Shown here: positions 17,562 to 25,521 of the stretch, in pieces | Layout of the letters: each line of letters begins with the position of its first letter | Position numbering within the stretch: the first letter of the stretch is position 1 | Origin: Vicinamibacterales bacterium | Lineage (GTDB): Bacteria > Acidobacteriota > Vicinamibacteria > Vicinamibacterales > UBA8438 | Length of the DNA: 54,068 nt | Assembly (NCBI GenBank): GCA_029940535.1 | Contig: JAPYUM010000023.1 | Location: forward strand, 1-54,068 | Direction of reading: 5' to 3' | Translations under genes and position numbers: made by a program | Notes under the pieces: model-generated | Databases searched by the model: none | What the model saw: only the letters and a program-made list of their open reading frames with translations | Told to the model about the DNA's origin: nothing

Positions 17562-19205
17562 TCACCCGGGTCTGGGTAGTTCCGTCCGGTAGAACGGTTC
17601 CAAACGGTCAATGGCGTTGACCGATTCCCGGTCGACGTCCCACTTGAACTGCTGCAGCACCATCCGGTCTGGCAGAAAATCAACCAGCGTGAAGCCGTGG
17701 TCCTCCACGGGGGCGACCGACTCCTCGACGTCGAGGTGCGCGGGCGTCGTCGCTCCGATGCCCCGGACGACCGACGGGAAGCCCCTGATGGACGTGCCAA
17801 TCGGGCCGCTCAGTACGGTCGTGATCGGCCGCGCACTGAGATTGACCTGTCCCGCCCTATGCATCCGTCCCACCCCGACGGCATGCAGGTCGCCGCTGAT
17901 TATCAGCGGCGCCCGCTCCGGCTGAGTGCCGATCGCCTGCGCCAGCCGGTCGTGCTGTTTCAACCAGCCCTCTTGCCAGTAGGGCTTGGCCACCGCCGTC
18001 GTGAGGGCCGCGTTCTCCCGGTCGAGGATATCGGGATACCACTCGCCCCACTTACCTGCGCTCCACCCGAACGGATTCGACGGGGCGTGCACCAGATGGC
18101 TGACCCCAGACGCGCCCGTCCGGTCCATCAACCAGCGCTCCACCTGAGCATCGATAAAAACGGCGTTCGGGCCGGCCAGACTCATTGTGCGTCGGACGTC
18201 GTAGAGCAGGATCTCCGCCAGATTTCCGTATCGTAGGGTGCCGAAACTCTCCGAGAGATCCCCTCGGCCAGTGGCGGACGACCAGGGGAGCCCGGCCGGC
18301 CGACTGGCATCCGGCAGAAACTCGGGGTAATACAGTTGTTGGGTCGCACGAGCCAGCTGGAGCTGAAACCACGGGATCGGAAAGCTGGCGATGTCGTCGG
18401 TCACCGCATCGTTCTCCCAGTGGTCGTGGTCGTCCTGCAGGAAGAACACCGGAGTCGATCGAAAGTCGCTGCCGTAGACCGGGACGATTTGCGGTCCAGC
18501 CGCCGCCTTCATCGCCGTCTCGTTGCTCGTGCTGAACACCGTGTCGGCCTGGTCGAAATTCGACCGCCGACCGCTGGCGCTCAGCTGGCCTGCGTTCTCG
18601 CCCTGCCAGGTATGCAGATCCCAGTAGATGTGATCGCCGTTGGCCACCGCCGCATCCGGCGCGAAGGAGAGCGCCCGACGAAGTAGGCGATTGCGAATGA
18701 CCGTGGGCAGGAACCCTTGCCGTTGGCCGATCCCGTCATACGACCCGCCGGGCCCGCCGGCGCAGGTAAAGAACAGCATGCGAAACCGCTCGGGCCGCGC
18801 ATCGGGGGAGGGGAACGTCGACAACGGCCACGGTTCGCAAAGTGCGCGACCGTCAGCCGCCTGCAGCGAGAGCGTATAGCGGCGCGCCGGCTCGAGATCG
18901 GTCGCATAGAACTGCCAGTGCTCGCCCGCCGTGTCGTTCATGCGACCGACGACGGCACCGGCACCGACACGAAGTGTGGGCGTGGCCGACAGCGCCCGGT
19001 CGAACGACACCTTGAGCAGCATCCGCGAGTCGCTGACCGTCGGCAGCAGATGACGGACGTTGCCCGCATCCCAACCTTGCGCTGCCGGCGGCGCCCCTTG
19101 CTCTGCCATCGCACCGAGCGGGAAACGTCCAAAAAACGCCGCACCCATCGCGCCAGCGGTACCGGACAAAAACCTCCGACGATCGACGGGCCATCGTTTG
19201 GTCAT
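17562..19205 (-). CDS. PhoD-like metallophosphatase, Tat-exported
   Basis: Predicted exported phosphatase or phosphodiesterase of 547 aa. The N-terminus has a Tat signal (RRRFLSGTAGAMGAAFF). An N-terminal fibronectin-like part (about 55-145) precedes the metallophosphatase core with motifs ANGDHIYWD, FLQDDHDHWEND and IISGDLHAVGVGRMH, which supply metal ligands in PhoD-like enzymes. It differs from classical PhoD in lacking an obvious CRADYR-like cysteine segment, so the metal set may differ. CGGAGG precedes the ATG by 6 nt, and a TATAAT lies at 19224-19229. The enolase-superfamily gene follows after 27 nt. Confidence 0.85.
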   Translation of the reverse strand: MTKRWPVDRRRFLSGTAGAMGAAFFGRFPLGAMAEQGAPPAAQGWDAGNVRHLLPTVSDSRMLLKVSFDRALSATPTLRVGAGAVVGRMNDTAGEHWQFYATDLEPARRYTLSLQAADGRALCEPWPLSTFPSPDARPERFRMLFFTCAGGPGGSYDGIGQRQGFLPTVIRNRLLRRALSFAPDAAVANGDHIYWDLHTWQGENAGQLSASGRRSNFDQADTVFSTSNETAMKAAAGPQIVPVYGSDFRSTPVFFLQDDHDHWENDAVTDDIASFPIPWFQLQLARATQQLYYPEFLPDASRPAGLPWSSATGRGDLSESFGTLRYGNLAEILLYDVRRTMSLAGPNAVFIDAQVERWLMDRTGASGVSHLVHAPSNPFGWSAGKWGEWYPDILDRENAALTTAVAKPYWQEGWLKQHDRLAQAIGTQPERAPLIISGDLHAVGVGRMHRAGQVNLSARPITTVLSGPIGTSIRGFPSVVRGIGATTPAHLDVEESVAPVEDHGFTLVDFLPDRMVLQQFKWDVDRESVNAIDRLEPFYRTELPRPG

Positions 19206-19223
19206 GGTCTGCCTCCGAGGTTG

Positions 19224-19229
19224 ATTATA
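19224..19229 (-). promoter_or_regulatory. Possible -10 box for the PhoD-like gene
   Basis: A perfect TATAAT on the minus strand lies 19 nt upstream of the PhoD-like ATG, implying a very short leader containing the GGAGG site. No good -35 hexamer is found at 16-18 nt, so the assignment is weak. Confidence 0.3.
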
Positions 19230-19303
19230 AGCAACGGTCGGACGTTGCTCTTGATGGACCGCGACCGCCGGGTAATCCGAAAATATCAGCGAGCCCTTAC
19301 CCT

Positions 19304-19323
19304 AGGCGCGCACATGCGCGCCT
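19304..19323. repeat. Perfect 9 bp palindromic hairpin
   Basis: AGGCGCGCA and TGCGCGCCT form a perfect 9 bp inverted repeat with a 2 nt spacer. It sits in the 294 nt gap between the end of the 19500 gene and the PhoD-like gene and could be a hairpin or a dimer-binding site. There is no further evidence for a role. Confidence 0.4.
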
Positions 19324-19365
19324 CGCGGCTGCGGAGTGGGGATCTCGGGGCCCCCGCGTAGCGGT

Positions 19366-19394
19366 CGCGTGGGGTTCGGGGCGAAGCCCCGTCT
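19366..19394 (+). repeat. Hairpin repeat, family A copy 1
   Basis: A 29 nt element with hairpin CGGGGC-GAA-GCCCCG (19377-19391). It is identical to 46338-46366 except for one loop base. Both copies lie just past gene ends, so they probably act as dispersed extragenic palindromes or terminators. Confidence 0.65.
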
Positions 19395-19403
19395 GAAGAG
19401 GTC

Positions 19404-19480
19404 GCGTCTGTCTGGCTAGGCGCAAGGAGGGAGCAGCCAGGCGGGCTGTGCCCGACGCAGCAACGCCGCCAGACGGGCGC
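19404..19480. repeat. Structured repeat, family B copy 1
   Basis: A 27 nt core at 19420-19446 (contains CGCAAGGAGGGAGCAGCCAG) is identical to 49700-49726. It lies inside the loop of a long stem: 19404-19416 pairs with 19468-19480 over 13 bp including two G-T pairs. The stem sequence differs from that of copy 2. The element begins 19 nt past the stop of the minus-strand gene ending at 19500, in the same orientation relative to that gene as copy 2 relative to its own. Confidence 0.65.
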
Positions 19481-19499
19481 CGCGTCGGAAAACTCAGGG

Positions 19500-20432
19500 T
19501 CAGGGTGTGACCGTGACGACGACATCCTCCGCCGTAAAGAGGGCGCCGTCGCTCGCGAGGGCCCGGAGCACGTAGGTGCCAGGCTCGTCGAAGGTGGCCA
19601 CCGCCTCCCACTTGCCGTCAGGTGGCACCGGTGGAATCTCGAACGGGGGCGCCCAGGGCGAGTTGGCGTAGGGCCGGGTGTCCTGCCACACCTTCATCTG
19701 AACCGGTTCGAAGGCGACGGCGCCGCTCCCCCGGTAGACGAACCACGACAAGCGCAGCCCATTCGAATTCCCCGGTACGATCTGCTGTGGTGGACGGTAG
19801 GCCGGGTGCCGTTGACTACGCGGCCCCCGAGGCGCGCGTGGACGCAGGGTGACACCGGCTTTGGTCGACGACGGAATGCCGTCCTCATCGGAGGCAAACA
19901 CCACCAGCGGCAGCGGTTCCCCGACTCGCACGCGACGCGGCTGGTCGACTCCGAGCGTCACCGCCGGCGGTTCATTCCACTGCCAATCCTGACTCACGCC
20001 GCCGCGGTTCGCTCCGACCTCGGTCCCGATCACCTGTTTGTCGACCAAGTAGTCGGTCCGCAGAGAAGCGTACGCACGATGGGTGACCCCGTGGGTCGTC
20101 AGCGTCCAGACCAGCTCCTGGTCGCCGAAATCGGCCGGCACCTCGATCTGGAACAGAAACAGGTTTCGACGGGGCAGGAAATGGGTAGGTTGCCCCTGGT
20201 CCGGCCCGCCCGGCTCGATCTGATTCTCTGGCCCGATGGGCACGTCCAGTTCTTCTTCCCAGTTGTCGTTCATGTAGCCGAAGAACAACGTGTAGGTCCC
20301 GTCATCGTTCTGCCACCATCCCTCGAACGCCGGAGAGACCGGCTGGCCGCTCGAATAGGTGAGCTGGGCGCCGGCTCCGCCGGGGACGAAGAGCAGGGCC
20401 AGGGCACTGATGAGGAGAAGTCGAGAATACAT
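19500..20432 (-). CDS. Secreted protein of unknown function
   Basis: Exported protein of about 310 aa. The ATG at 20432 opens a standard signal peptide (MYSRLLLISALALLFVPGGA) and leaves a 17 nt gap after the upstream gene; the longer frame start would overlap that gene. The mature part has WWQNDDGTYTLFFGYMNDNW near the N-terminus and ends in DEPGTYVLRALASDGALF followed by a beta-strand, an Ig-like pattern. This protein type seems to occur repeatedly next to cytochrome c/copper-monooxygenase-like genes in environmental genomes (from memory). A partner role is inferred; no catalytic motif is seen. Confidence 0.75.
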   Translation of the reverse strand: MYSRLLLISALALLFVPGGAGAQLTYSSGQPVSPAFEGWWQNDDGTYTLFFGYMNDNWEEELDVPIGPENQIEPGGPDQGQPTHFLPRRNLFLFQIEVPADFGDQELVWTLTTHGVTHRAYASLRTDYLVDKQVIGTEVGANRGGVSQDWQWNEPPAVTLGVDQPRRVRVGEPLPLVVFASDEDGIPSSTKAGVTLRPRAPRGPRSQRHPAYRPPQQIVPGNSNGLRLSWFVYRGSGAVAFEPVQMKVWQDTRPYANSPWAPPFEIPPVPPDGKWEAVATFDEPGTYVLRALASDGALFTAEDVVVTVTP

Positions 20433-20449
20433 AGCTGCCGGGCACCCCG

Positions 20450-21871
20450 TCAGGGAGCCGTCTCCTGTGACGGGAAACGGACCTGGCATAGCGGACAGCC
20501 AATGACGACATCATTCTTGGTCAGTCCGAGGCGGTCACGCCGCTCACCCATTTCCCGCTCGAATTCCTCATCGGTCAACGCAATCCCCTCACCGAGGTCG
20601 ATGAACATGTTGGCCACGGACCGCCGTCCCCCACCGCCCCAATTCCTCGGGTCAGCCACGTTCCGGTTCCCGGGCGTGGTGTCCATGTAGCCAATCACGT
20701 GCAAGATCGTCCCCTCGGGCAGAAGCGGCGCCGCATCGTCGGCGTAGACGTAGCTACGCACCCAGTTGTGGTCGTAGCCCGCGCACGTCAAGGTCTGCAC
20801 GGCGGCGCCCCAAATCGCCTCCAGGCACATCCGAATCCCCGGCGCGTGCATGTGGGGCTCGAAGCTCAGAATCTTCGTGTGCTGCTCGAGCACGGCGTAG
20901 GCGTGCAGCTCCTGGTCGGCCATGGTCGGCTTGATCGAAATGTCGACACCGTTGCCGGTGAACCGCCGAACCCACGTCACGCTGGGTTTGTACCCAACCG
21001 GATGGAGCTTGAAGGCAAATTCCAGATAGGCCTTCGTCTCGCGTCCATTCGAGTGGAGATGGGCCGTCTCGAGATTCAAGACCGACCCGGCGGCCAGAAT
21101 GCGACCCGCGTTCGGCGGAAAGATGTCGGCGTTGCGTCCGACCTCATGAACCGGCCACACCGTCGTGGTGTCGGCCGTGAACGCGTCCGGCTGTTCATCT
21201 TCGACGACGTGCGACGAATAGTTCAGGTGATGCAGCACGAAGCGTCCGCCGACCGTATTGCTCGCACCATCTTTCGGAATGTCGTTGACCTCGCGGATCT
21301 CCACAGCTTCGACATACCGGTCCTCGGTGAGCCCGGTGGGGACGATGCCGATCGGCTCCCAGCGGTCGGCGCCGGTTGCCAGCACCGTGACTTCACGCGA
21401 CCGCAAGACCAGGTCGGGGGTCCCGATCCGCCAACTCTCCGTGTCGCCCGCGACATACTTTGGCGGTGGCAGATCGGCCGGGTCGCCACGAGGCGCGCCG
21501 TTGTCAGCCCAGGTCGCGATGGCTTCAATTTCGCTCTCGCTGAGCGAGGGATCGTCTTTGAACTGCTGGATGCCGATGTTCTTTTCGATGAACCACGGCG
21601 GCATCGCGCCTCGCTCATTGCGCAACGCGGTCCGGCTCTTCATCGCGCGCGCCCACGGCCGCGCCTCCTCGAATGTCAGCAACGACATCGGCGCCACCGA
21701 GTCAGGCCGGTGACAATGCTGACAGCTACGCTGAAGAATCGGCACGATGTCCCGGGTGAACGTCACATCTCCCGTGGCTGCGGTCTGAGCCGCCGACACC
21801 CCGGAGGTCATCGCCGTCGCCAGCCCGACGAACGCCGCGAGCCGGAACGTCTGTCGACGCGTCGTGTGCAT
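20450..21871 (-). CDS. Cytochrome c and copper type II monooxygenase-like fusion protein
   Basis: Exported protein of 473 aa. The ATG at 21871 has GGAG six nt upstream and is preferred over an in-frame TTG two codons earlier. After a signal peptide comes a cytochrome c-like domain with heme motif CQHCH (Cys50, Cys53, His54) and the MSLLTFEEARPWARAMK segment. The C-terminal half (about 170-460) resembles copper type II ascorbate-dependent monooxygenases, with histidine pairs in FVLHHLNYSSH, LETAHLHSNG and FEPHMHAPGIRM. The C-terminus has a CPLC pair. It may oxidise a small organic substrate using heme-delivered electrons; this is inference. The gene is divergent from a PQQ dehydrogenase. Confidence 0.82.
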   Translation of the reverse strand: MHTTRRQTFRLAAFVGLATAMTSGVSAAQTAATGDVTFTRDIVPILQRSCQHCHRPDSVAPMSLLTFEEARPWARAMKSRTALRNERGAMPPWFIEKNIGIQQFKDDPSLSESEIEAIATWADNGAPRGDPADLPPPKYVAGDTESWRIGTPDLVLRSREVTVLATGADRWEPIGIVPTGLTEDRYVEAVEIREVNDIPKDGASNTVGGRFVLHHLNYSSHVVEDEQPDAFTADTTTVWPVHEVGRNADIFPPNAGRILAAGSVLNLETAHLHSNGRETKAYLEFAFKLHPVGYKPSVTWVRRFTGNGVDISIKPTMADQELHAYAVLEQHTKILSFEPHMHAPGIRMCLEAIWGAAVQTLTCAGYDHNWVRSYVYADDAAPLLPEGTILHVIGYMDTTPGNRNVADPRNWGGGGRRSVANMFIDLGEGIALTDEEFEREMGERRDRLGLTKNDVVIGCPLCQVRFPSQETAP

Positions 21872-22069
21872 CGTCAACTCCCTGAACGTACGGTACCGAG
21901 CCTCTGCATGATGATTGCGATCGCGAACGTATCACGCGGATTTTCGACGGTCAATCGACATCGGGCCAGCGCCGACCGCCTCCGCCGGGGTCCAGAAGAA
22001 CCATGCGTCGCCCGTAGGAATCTTGTCCGGGGTCGACTACACTTCCCGGGTCGAAGGAGACCGTCCCCC

Positions 22070-23788
22070 ATGAATCTGACCCGCGCCAACACCCTTTGCA
22101 GTCTCACCATCGCGTCTGCGCTGCTCGCGCCGACACCGTCCGTGGCCCAAAACGTCGACTGGCCGCTCCACAATCTCGATCTGGCCGGCAGCCGTTTCGC
22201 CCAGACCAACCAGATCACGCCAGAGAACGCACATCTGCTCACGCCGCGCTGGCTCTTCCAGCATGGCGTGATCGATGGCGTCAGTAATCAGACGACGCCG
22301 CTGGTCATCGACGGCATCATGTATGTCACCGACTCGCGCGGCAGCGTGTACGCCGTCGATGCCCTCGATGGGCATCTGTTGTGGCTCTACGACGTCACGG
22401 AGCTCCTGGGCGGCGGACGCCAGCAGGGCTACGTCTTCCGGCACCGTGGCGTGACCTACGAAGACGGCGTCGTCTACAGCGCGGCCGGGTCGTTCGTCTT
22501 CGCGCTCGACGCCAAGACCGGTGAACCGTTGCCCGGATTCGGTGTCGATGGGCAAGCCAGTGTCATTCTCGACGTACTCAAGCAGCAGTACCCGGACGTT
22601 GAAACCGCCATTTCGATGGGGTACTGGTTCACGACCGCGCCCCAGATTCACGACGGCGTGCTGTATGTCGGGTCGACCCGTAGCGAAAGCCGGATCCCGG
22701 GTGGGCACGTCCTGGCCATCGACGCCAAAACGGGAGAGGTGGAGTGGCACTTCAATACCGTGCCGCAGAGTGAGGCGGACCAAGGATGGGACATCGCTGG
22801 TCCGACCTGGAACGGCGGCGGCCGTGAGGGAGGCGGCATCTGGGAAACGCCGTCGGTCGATGCCGACCTCAACATGATGTACGTCGCCGTGGGCAACCCC
22901 TTCGGCGACAGCACGCTGCGGGAGGGCCTCAACCTGTTCTCCGACTCGGTGGTCGCGCTGTCACTCGATACGGGTCAGCTCCAGTGGTACTACCAGCTGG
23001 TGCACCACGACGTCTGGGACTACGACAACGGCTCGCAGCCGATTCTGTTCGACATGGAGGTGGACGGCGAGCCGGTCAAAGCGCTGGCCCAGGCGAACAA
23101 GAACGGCTGGATGTATATCTTGAACCGAGAAACCGGCGACCCGGTCCATCCGATCATCGAGACACCCGTATCGACCGAGACCGACCGGGAGGGCGAGGTG
23201 CCGTACCCAACCCAGCCGATTCCGCACAAGGCGAACGGCGAGGTCATGGAGCCGGTATCTCCGGTCTTCCCCACCGACATCCCCGACGAGCACGCGGCCG
23301 ACAAGACGCTCGTGCCTCAATACACGCCTCTGGGCCAGGACCAGATTTTCGCGCCTGGCATGGGCGGCGGCGCCAGCTACGGGCCCATCGCCTACAGCGA
23401 CGACACCGGACTGCTGTATATCAACGCGATCGACCAACCATTCAACTCTGGCCGCGGCCCGAAAGGGTATTTCTCGGCCTACGACCCGACGACCGGGGAG
23501 CTGGTCTGGCGGCAGATCTTCGAAGGCTATGGGCAGGCCGGCGCGGTCGTGACCAAGGGCGGCGTCGTCTTCGTCGGTACCGGCAGCAACACCGCCGGGT
23601 ACTTCTTCGCGTATGACGCCAGGACCGGCGAGGAGCTCTGGCGGTATAACACCGGCTCCGGCGTCTTCGCGTCACCAGCCGTGTACATGGTGGACGGACA
23701 GGAGTTCGTCACGGTCGCCTCCGGCGGCGGCTCGCGGGGCCGCCGCGGCGGCGACCTCATCCTCAGCTTCGCGTTGCCGAAACAGTAG
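22070..23788 (+). CDS. PQQ-dependent dehydrogenase, alcohol/methanol-type
   Basis: Periplasmic quinoprotein of 572 aa. AAGGAG about 10 nt before the ATG at 22070 and a signal peptide ending at PSVAQ set the start; the frame is open for 457 further upstream codons, which overlap the divergent gene and are rejected. Propeller motifs include SRFAQTNQITPENAHLLTPR, GGGIWETPSVDADLNMMYVA, the active-site-like VHHDVWDYDNGSQPILFD and GGGASYGPIAYSDDTGLLY. The final blade ends in GSGVFASPAVYMVDGQEFVT. No heme c motif is present, so a separate cytochrome is needed; the neighbouring divergent cytochrome c protein is a candidate. The substrate is not assigned. Confidence 0.9.
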   Translation: MNLTRANTLCSLTIASALLAPTPSVAQNVDWPLHNLDLAGSRFAQTNQITPENAHLLTPRWLFQHGVIDGVSNQTTPLVIDGIMYVTDSRGSVYAVDALDGHLLWLYDVTELLGGGRQQGYVFRHRGVTYEDGVVYSAAGSFVFALDAKTGEPLPGFGVDGQASVILDVLKQQYPDVETAISMGYWFTTAPQIHDGVLYVGSTRSESRIPGGHVLAIDAKTGEVEWHFNTVPQSEADQGWDIAGPTWNGGGREGGGIWETPSVDADLNMMYVAVGNPFGDSTLREGLNLFSDSVVALSLDTGQLQWYYQLVHHDVWDYDNGSQPILFDMEVDGEPVKALAQANKNGWMYILNRETGDPVHPIIETPVSTETDREGEVPYPTQPIPHKANGEVMEPVSPVFPTDIPDEHAADKTLVPQYTPLGQDQIFAPGMGGGASYGPIAYSDDTGLLYINAIDQPFNSGRGPKGYFSAYDPTTGELVWRQIFEGYGQAGAVVTKGGVVFVGTGSNTAGYFFAYDARTGEELWRYNTGSGVFASPAVYMVDGQEFVTVASGGGSRGRRGGDLILSFALPKQ

Positions 23789-24073
23789 CGCCGACGGGCG
23801 GCAGGATCTCAAATAGACCAGCGGTTCCGGCTCTTTTTCGAACTGGATACCGGTGTCCGCCAGCCGCAGACTGAAGCCCAACGACACTTCGTCACCGTGT
23901 GTCACGGGGACGCCGCCCCGGTGACGACGCAAGAGCGCGTCTACCTCCGCATTCGTGCCGGACGACGTGCGAATCAGAGCGACACGAAGCCGTCTGACTC
24001 AGACTTATCACCACCGGATATCGACCTCGGCCCTCGCGAGTGGGACCACTACGAGTGCAACAAGTGCAAGTAG
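23789..24073 (+). pseudogene. 5'-truncated MaoP/DUF413-like remnant
   Basis: Directly after the PQQ dehydrogenase stop, the same frame stays open for 94 codons to a TAG at 24071-24073 and has no ATG start. From about 23822 it reads FRLFFELDTGVRQPQTEAQ, then RHFVTVCHGDAAPVTTQERV. This resembles the second half of E. coli MaoP/YifE (DUF413), whose order is ELDxGxRxPxTxxExxFVxVCRGExxPxTxxERV. The N-terminal half of the family is missing. The last codons (EWDHYECNKCK) have an unrelated CxxC-like end. I call it a remnant; a selenium-free, ATG-less functional gene is unlikely. Confidence 0.45.
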
Positions 24074-24083
24074 TCTGCGCCCT

Positions 24084-24133
24084 GTGGCGCAGGCCTTCAC
24101 GCCTGCGATCGCACGGCTGAAGCCGTGCGCCAC
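24084..24133. repeat. REP-like double-hairpin palindrome
   Basis: The outer arms GTGGCGCA and TGCGCCAC are perfect inverted repeats. Inside are two hairpins, GCAGGC/GCCTGC and GCACGGCT/AGCCGTGC, so the whole can form a cruciform. A further partial copy of the arm (CTGCGCCACA) follows near 24150. This layout is typical of dispersed extragenic palindromes and marks the non-coding stretch between the PQQ gene and the small 141 aa gene. Confidence 0.6.
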
Positions 24134-24275
24134 AATGTGATCTGAAACCCTGCGCCACACTGAGACCTGTGGTCGGTCGAGGCGGGCCAGCTCGTGCGAT
24201 TTCTCAGCCGCGTCAACGTCGGAGTTTCCTTCGGCGTGGTCCTCGTCCTATACTGCCGGTCGAGGGGAGGTTTCC

Positions 24276-24701
24276 ATGGCCTCGGACTCCAGCTCTTCGA
24301 TCACGATCCGCCCATCCCACCACCTGCATCGTCGCTCGCCCGCCGTCGTGCCTCGGCACCGCACACTGCACGGGTTCGCCGACGCGGTGTCCCAGGCAGA
24401 CGGAATCGGGTTGAACGACGTAGACGCTTTCACGACCCTGGTCGTACGCACCCGCAACTCCGTCTACCGGATCACGATCCTCACGCCACACCGGCACGAG
24501 GTGTTGGTCCAAGGCGGAGCGTTCTTCCCCGAGGGCACGCGGGCGCGTCTGAACGGGTCGAGTCTTGGCGGTAGCTGTCTCAAGCTCGGTTGGGTCGGTG
24601 TCGGCCTGCACCTCGAGTTCCACGCTGGAGACCAGTGGGTGATCACGTCTCACGTGCGATCCATCGCGATCGAGCCGCTCGCGACCGGTCGGCCGTGTTA
24701 G
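24276..24701 (+). CDS. Small conserved protein of unknown function
   Basis: Protein of 141 aa with a good GGGGAGG site 6 nt before the ATG. The first 45 residues are Ser/His/Arg-rich and variable-looking. The core reads AFTTLVVRTRNSVYRITILT, then VLVQGGAFFPEGTRARLNGS, GGSCLKLGWVGVGLHLEF and VITSHVRSIAIEP. This beta-rich pattern is one I associate with short hypothetical proteins in Acidobacteriota and related phyla, without a known role. No signal peptide or membrane segment is seen. The flanking gene is convergent and 50 nt away. Confidence 0.75.
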   Translation: MASDSSSSITIRPSHHLHRRSPAVVPRHRTLHGFADAVSQADGIGLNDVDAFTTLVVRTRNSVYRITILTPHRHEVLVQGGAFFPEGTRARLNGSSLGGSCLKLGWVGVGLHLEFHAGDQWVITSHVRSIAIEPLATGRPC

Positions 24702-24750
24702 TCCTGCAACCGCGGAAGCATCTGTAATCCGGCGAGAGAACCGCCATTCG

Positions 24751-25248
24751 CTACCGGGTGAGGACCTGCGATCCGCTCACGGGGCCCAGACAGCTTGTCC
24801 CTGAGTAGTCGATCTCGATCTGCTCGCCGACGACGCGTGCGGTTCCGTTCAGAGTGAATGAACACTGCACTCCGCCCGAAGTGGCTAGACCGTCCGCGGT
24901 GACGGTCACCAGCCCGTTGACGTAGGTGCCGGTTGCGCTACCAGTCAGCACGATGCCATCCGCACAGGTCGCACTGAACGTGCCGGTGTACGTGTCTCCC
25001 TGCTGCTCGTCGAAGGTGAATTGCAGATCCGTGCACGACTCCGCCGAGGGCAGGCCTACGCCGGTACTGCTCGCCGCTGCACTGAAGCTCCAAGAACCCA
25101 GGAGCACCGGCGAGATGGTGACGTCGGAAGGCGCCAACGGCGCCAAGGGCGTGTGCTCACTCTCGCGCGCAAACTCGCAGCCGACAAGCAGGATTGTCAG
25201 CACATCGATCACGCTTGTCATCCCTCGTCGTCGCAGTCGCTGTCGCAT
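24751..25248 (-). CDS. Small lipoprotein, unknown function
   Basis: Lipoprotein of 165 aa. The ATG at 25248 has GGGAGAG upstream; the frame is open further upstream but without coding character. A short hydrophobic segment (SVIDVLTILLVGC) gives the lipobox LVGC. The mature part is a beta-rich domain with repeated Thr/Ser/Gly strands (LLGSWSFSAAASSTG, GDTYTGTFSATCADG, GSATGTYVNGLVTVTADG) and four to five cysteines that could form disulfides. Similar small lipoproteins are frequent in Acidobacteriota. It is divergent from the next PQQ dehydrogenase gene. Confidence 0.65.
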   Translation of the reverse strand: MRQRLRRRGMTSVIDVLTILLVGCEFARESEHTPLAPLAPSDVTISPVLLGSWSFSAAASSTGVGLPSAESCTDLQFTFDEQQGDTYTGTFSATCADGIVLTGSATGTYVNGLVTVTADGLATSGGVQCSFTLNGTARVVGEQIEIDYSGTSCLGPVSGSQVLTR

Positions 25249-25459
25249 GCGCGTCTCTCCCGTGGACCGTACGTTTCGTCCGATTCCGAGCGACATGCAG
25301 GCGCAACACCTGTGCCGTGGAGCCGAGGGCACCAAAACCCTCGACGTCTCGACGCCGCCGCCGGGAACACCTGCGGCGCGTGTCCGACCGGACACCAACG
25401 GCGGGTTGTGTGACACAGGCCACTTCTGGCCCGTCGACAGGGCGAACCTCGGTTCCCCC

Positions 25460-25465
25460 TATAAT
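25460..25465 (+). promoter_or_regulatory. Possible -10 box for the PQQ dehydrogenase at 25522
   Basis: A perfect TATAAT lies 56 nt upstream of the ATG in the divergent intergenic region. A TCGACA at 25434-25439 resembles a -35 box but the spacing of 20 nt is too long, so support rests on the -10 alone. Confidence 0.35.
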
Positions 25466-25521
25466 CGCGCTATTCCGTGGTGCCGACACTGCCCCGAGAT
25501 CGTGGGGCTGGGAGCCTGAAC

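Noticed and set aside
20699-22069. 457-codon upstream extension of the PQQ dehydrogenase frame
   Set aside because: It is antisense to the conserved cytochrome c/monooxygenase-like gene, and a ribosome binding site plus signal peptide mark the start at 22070.
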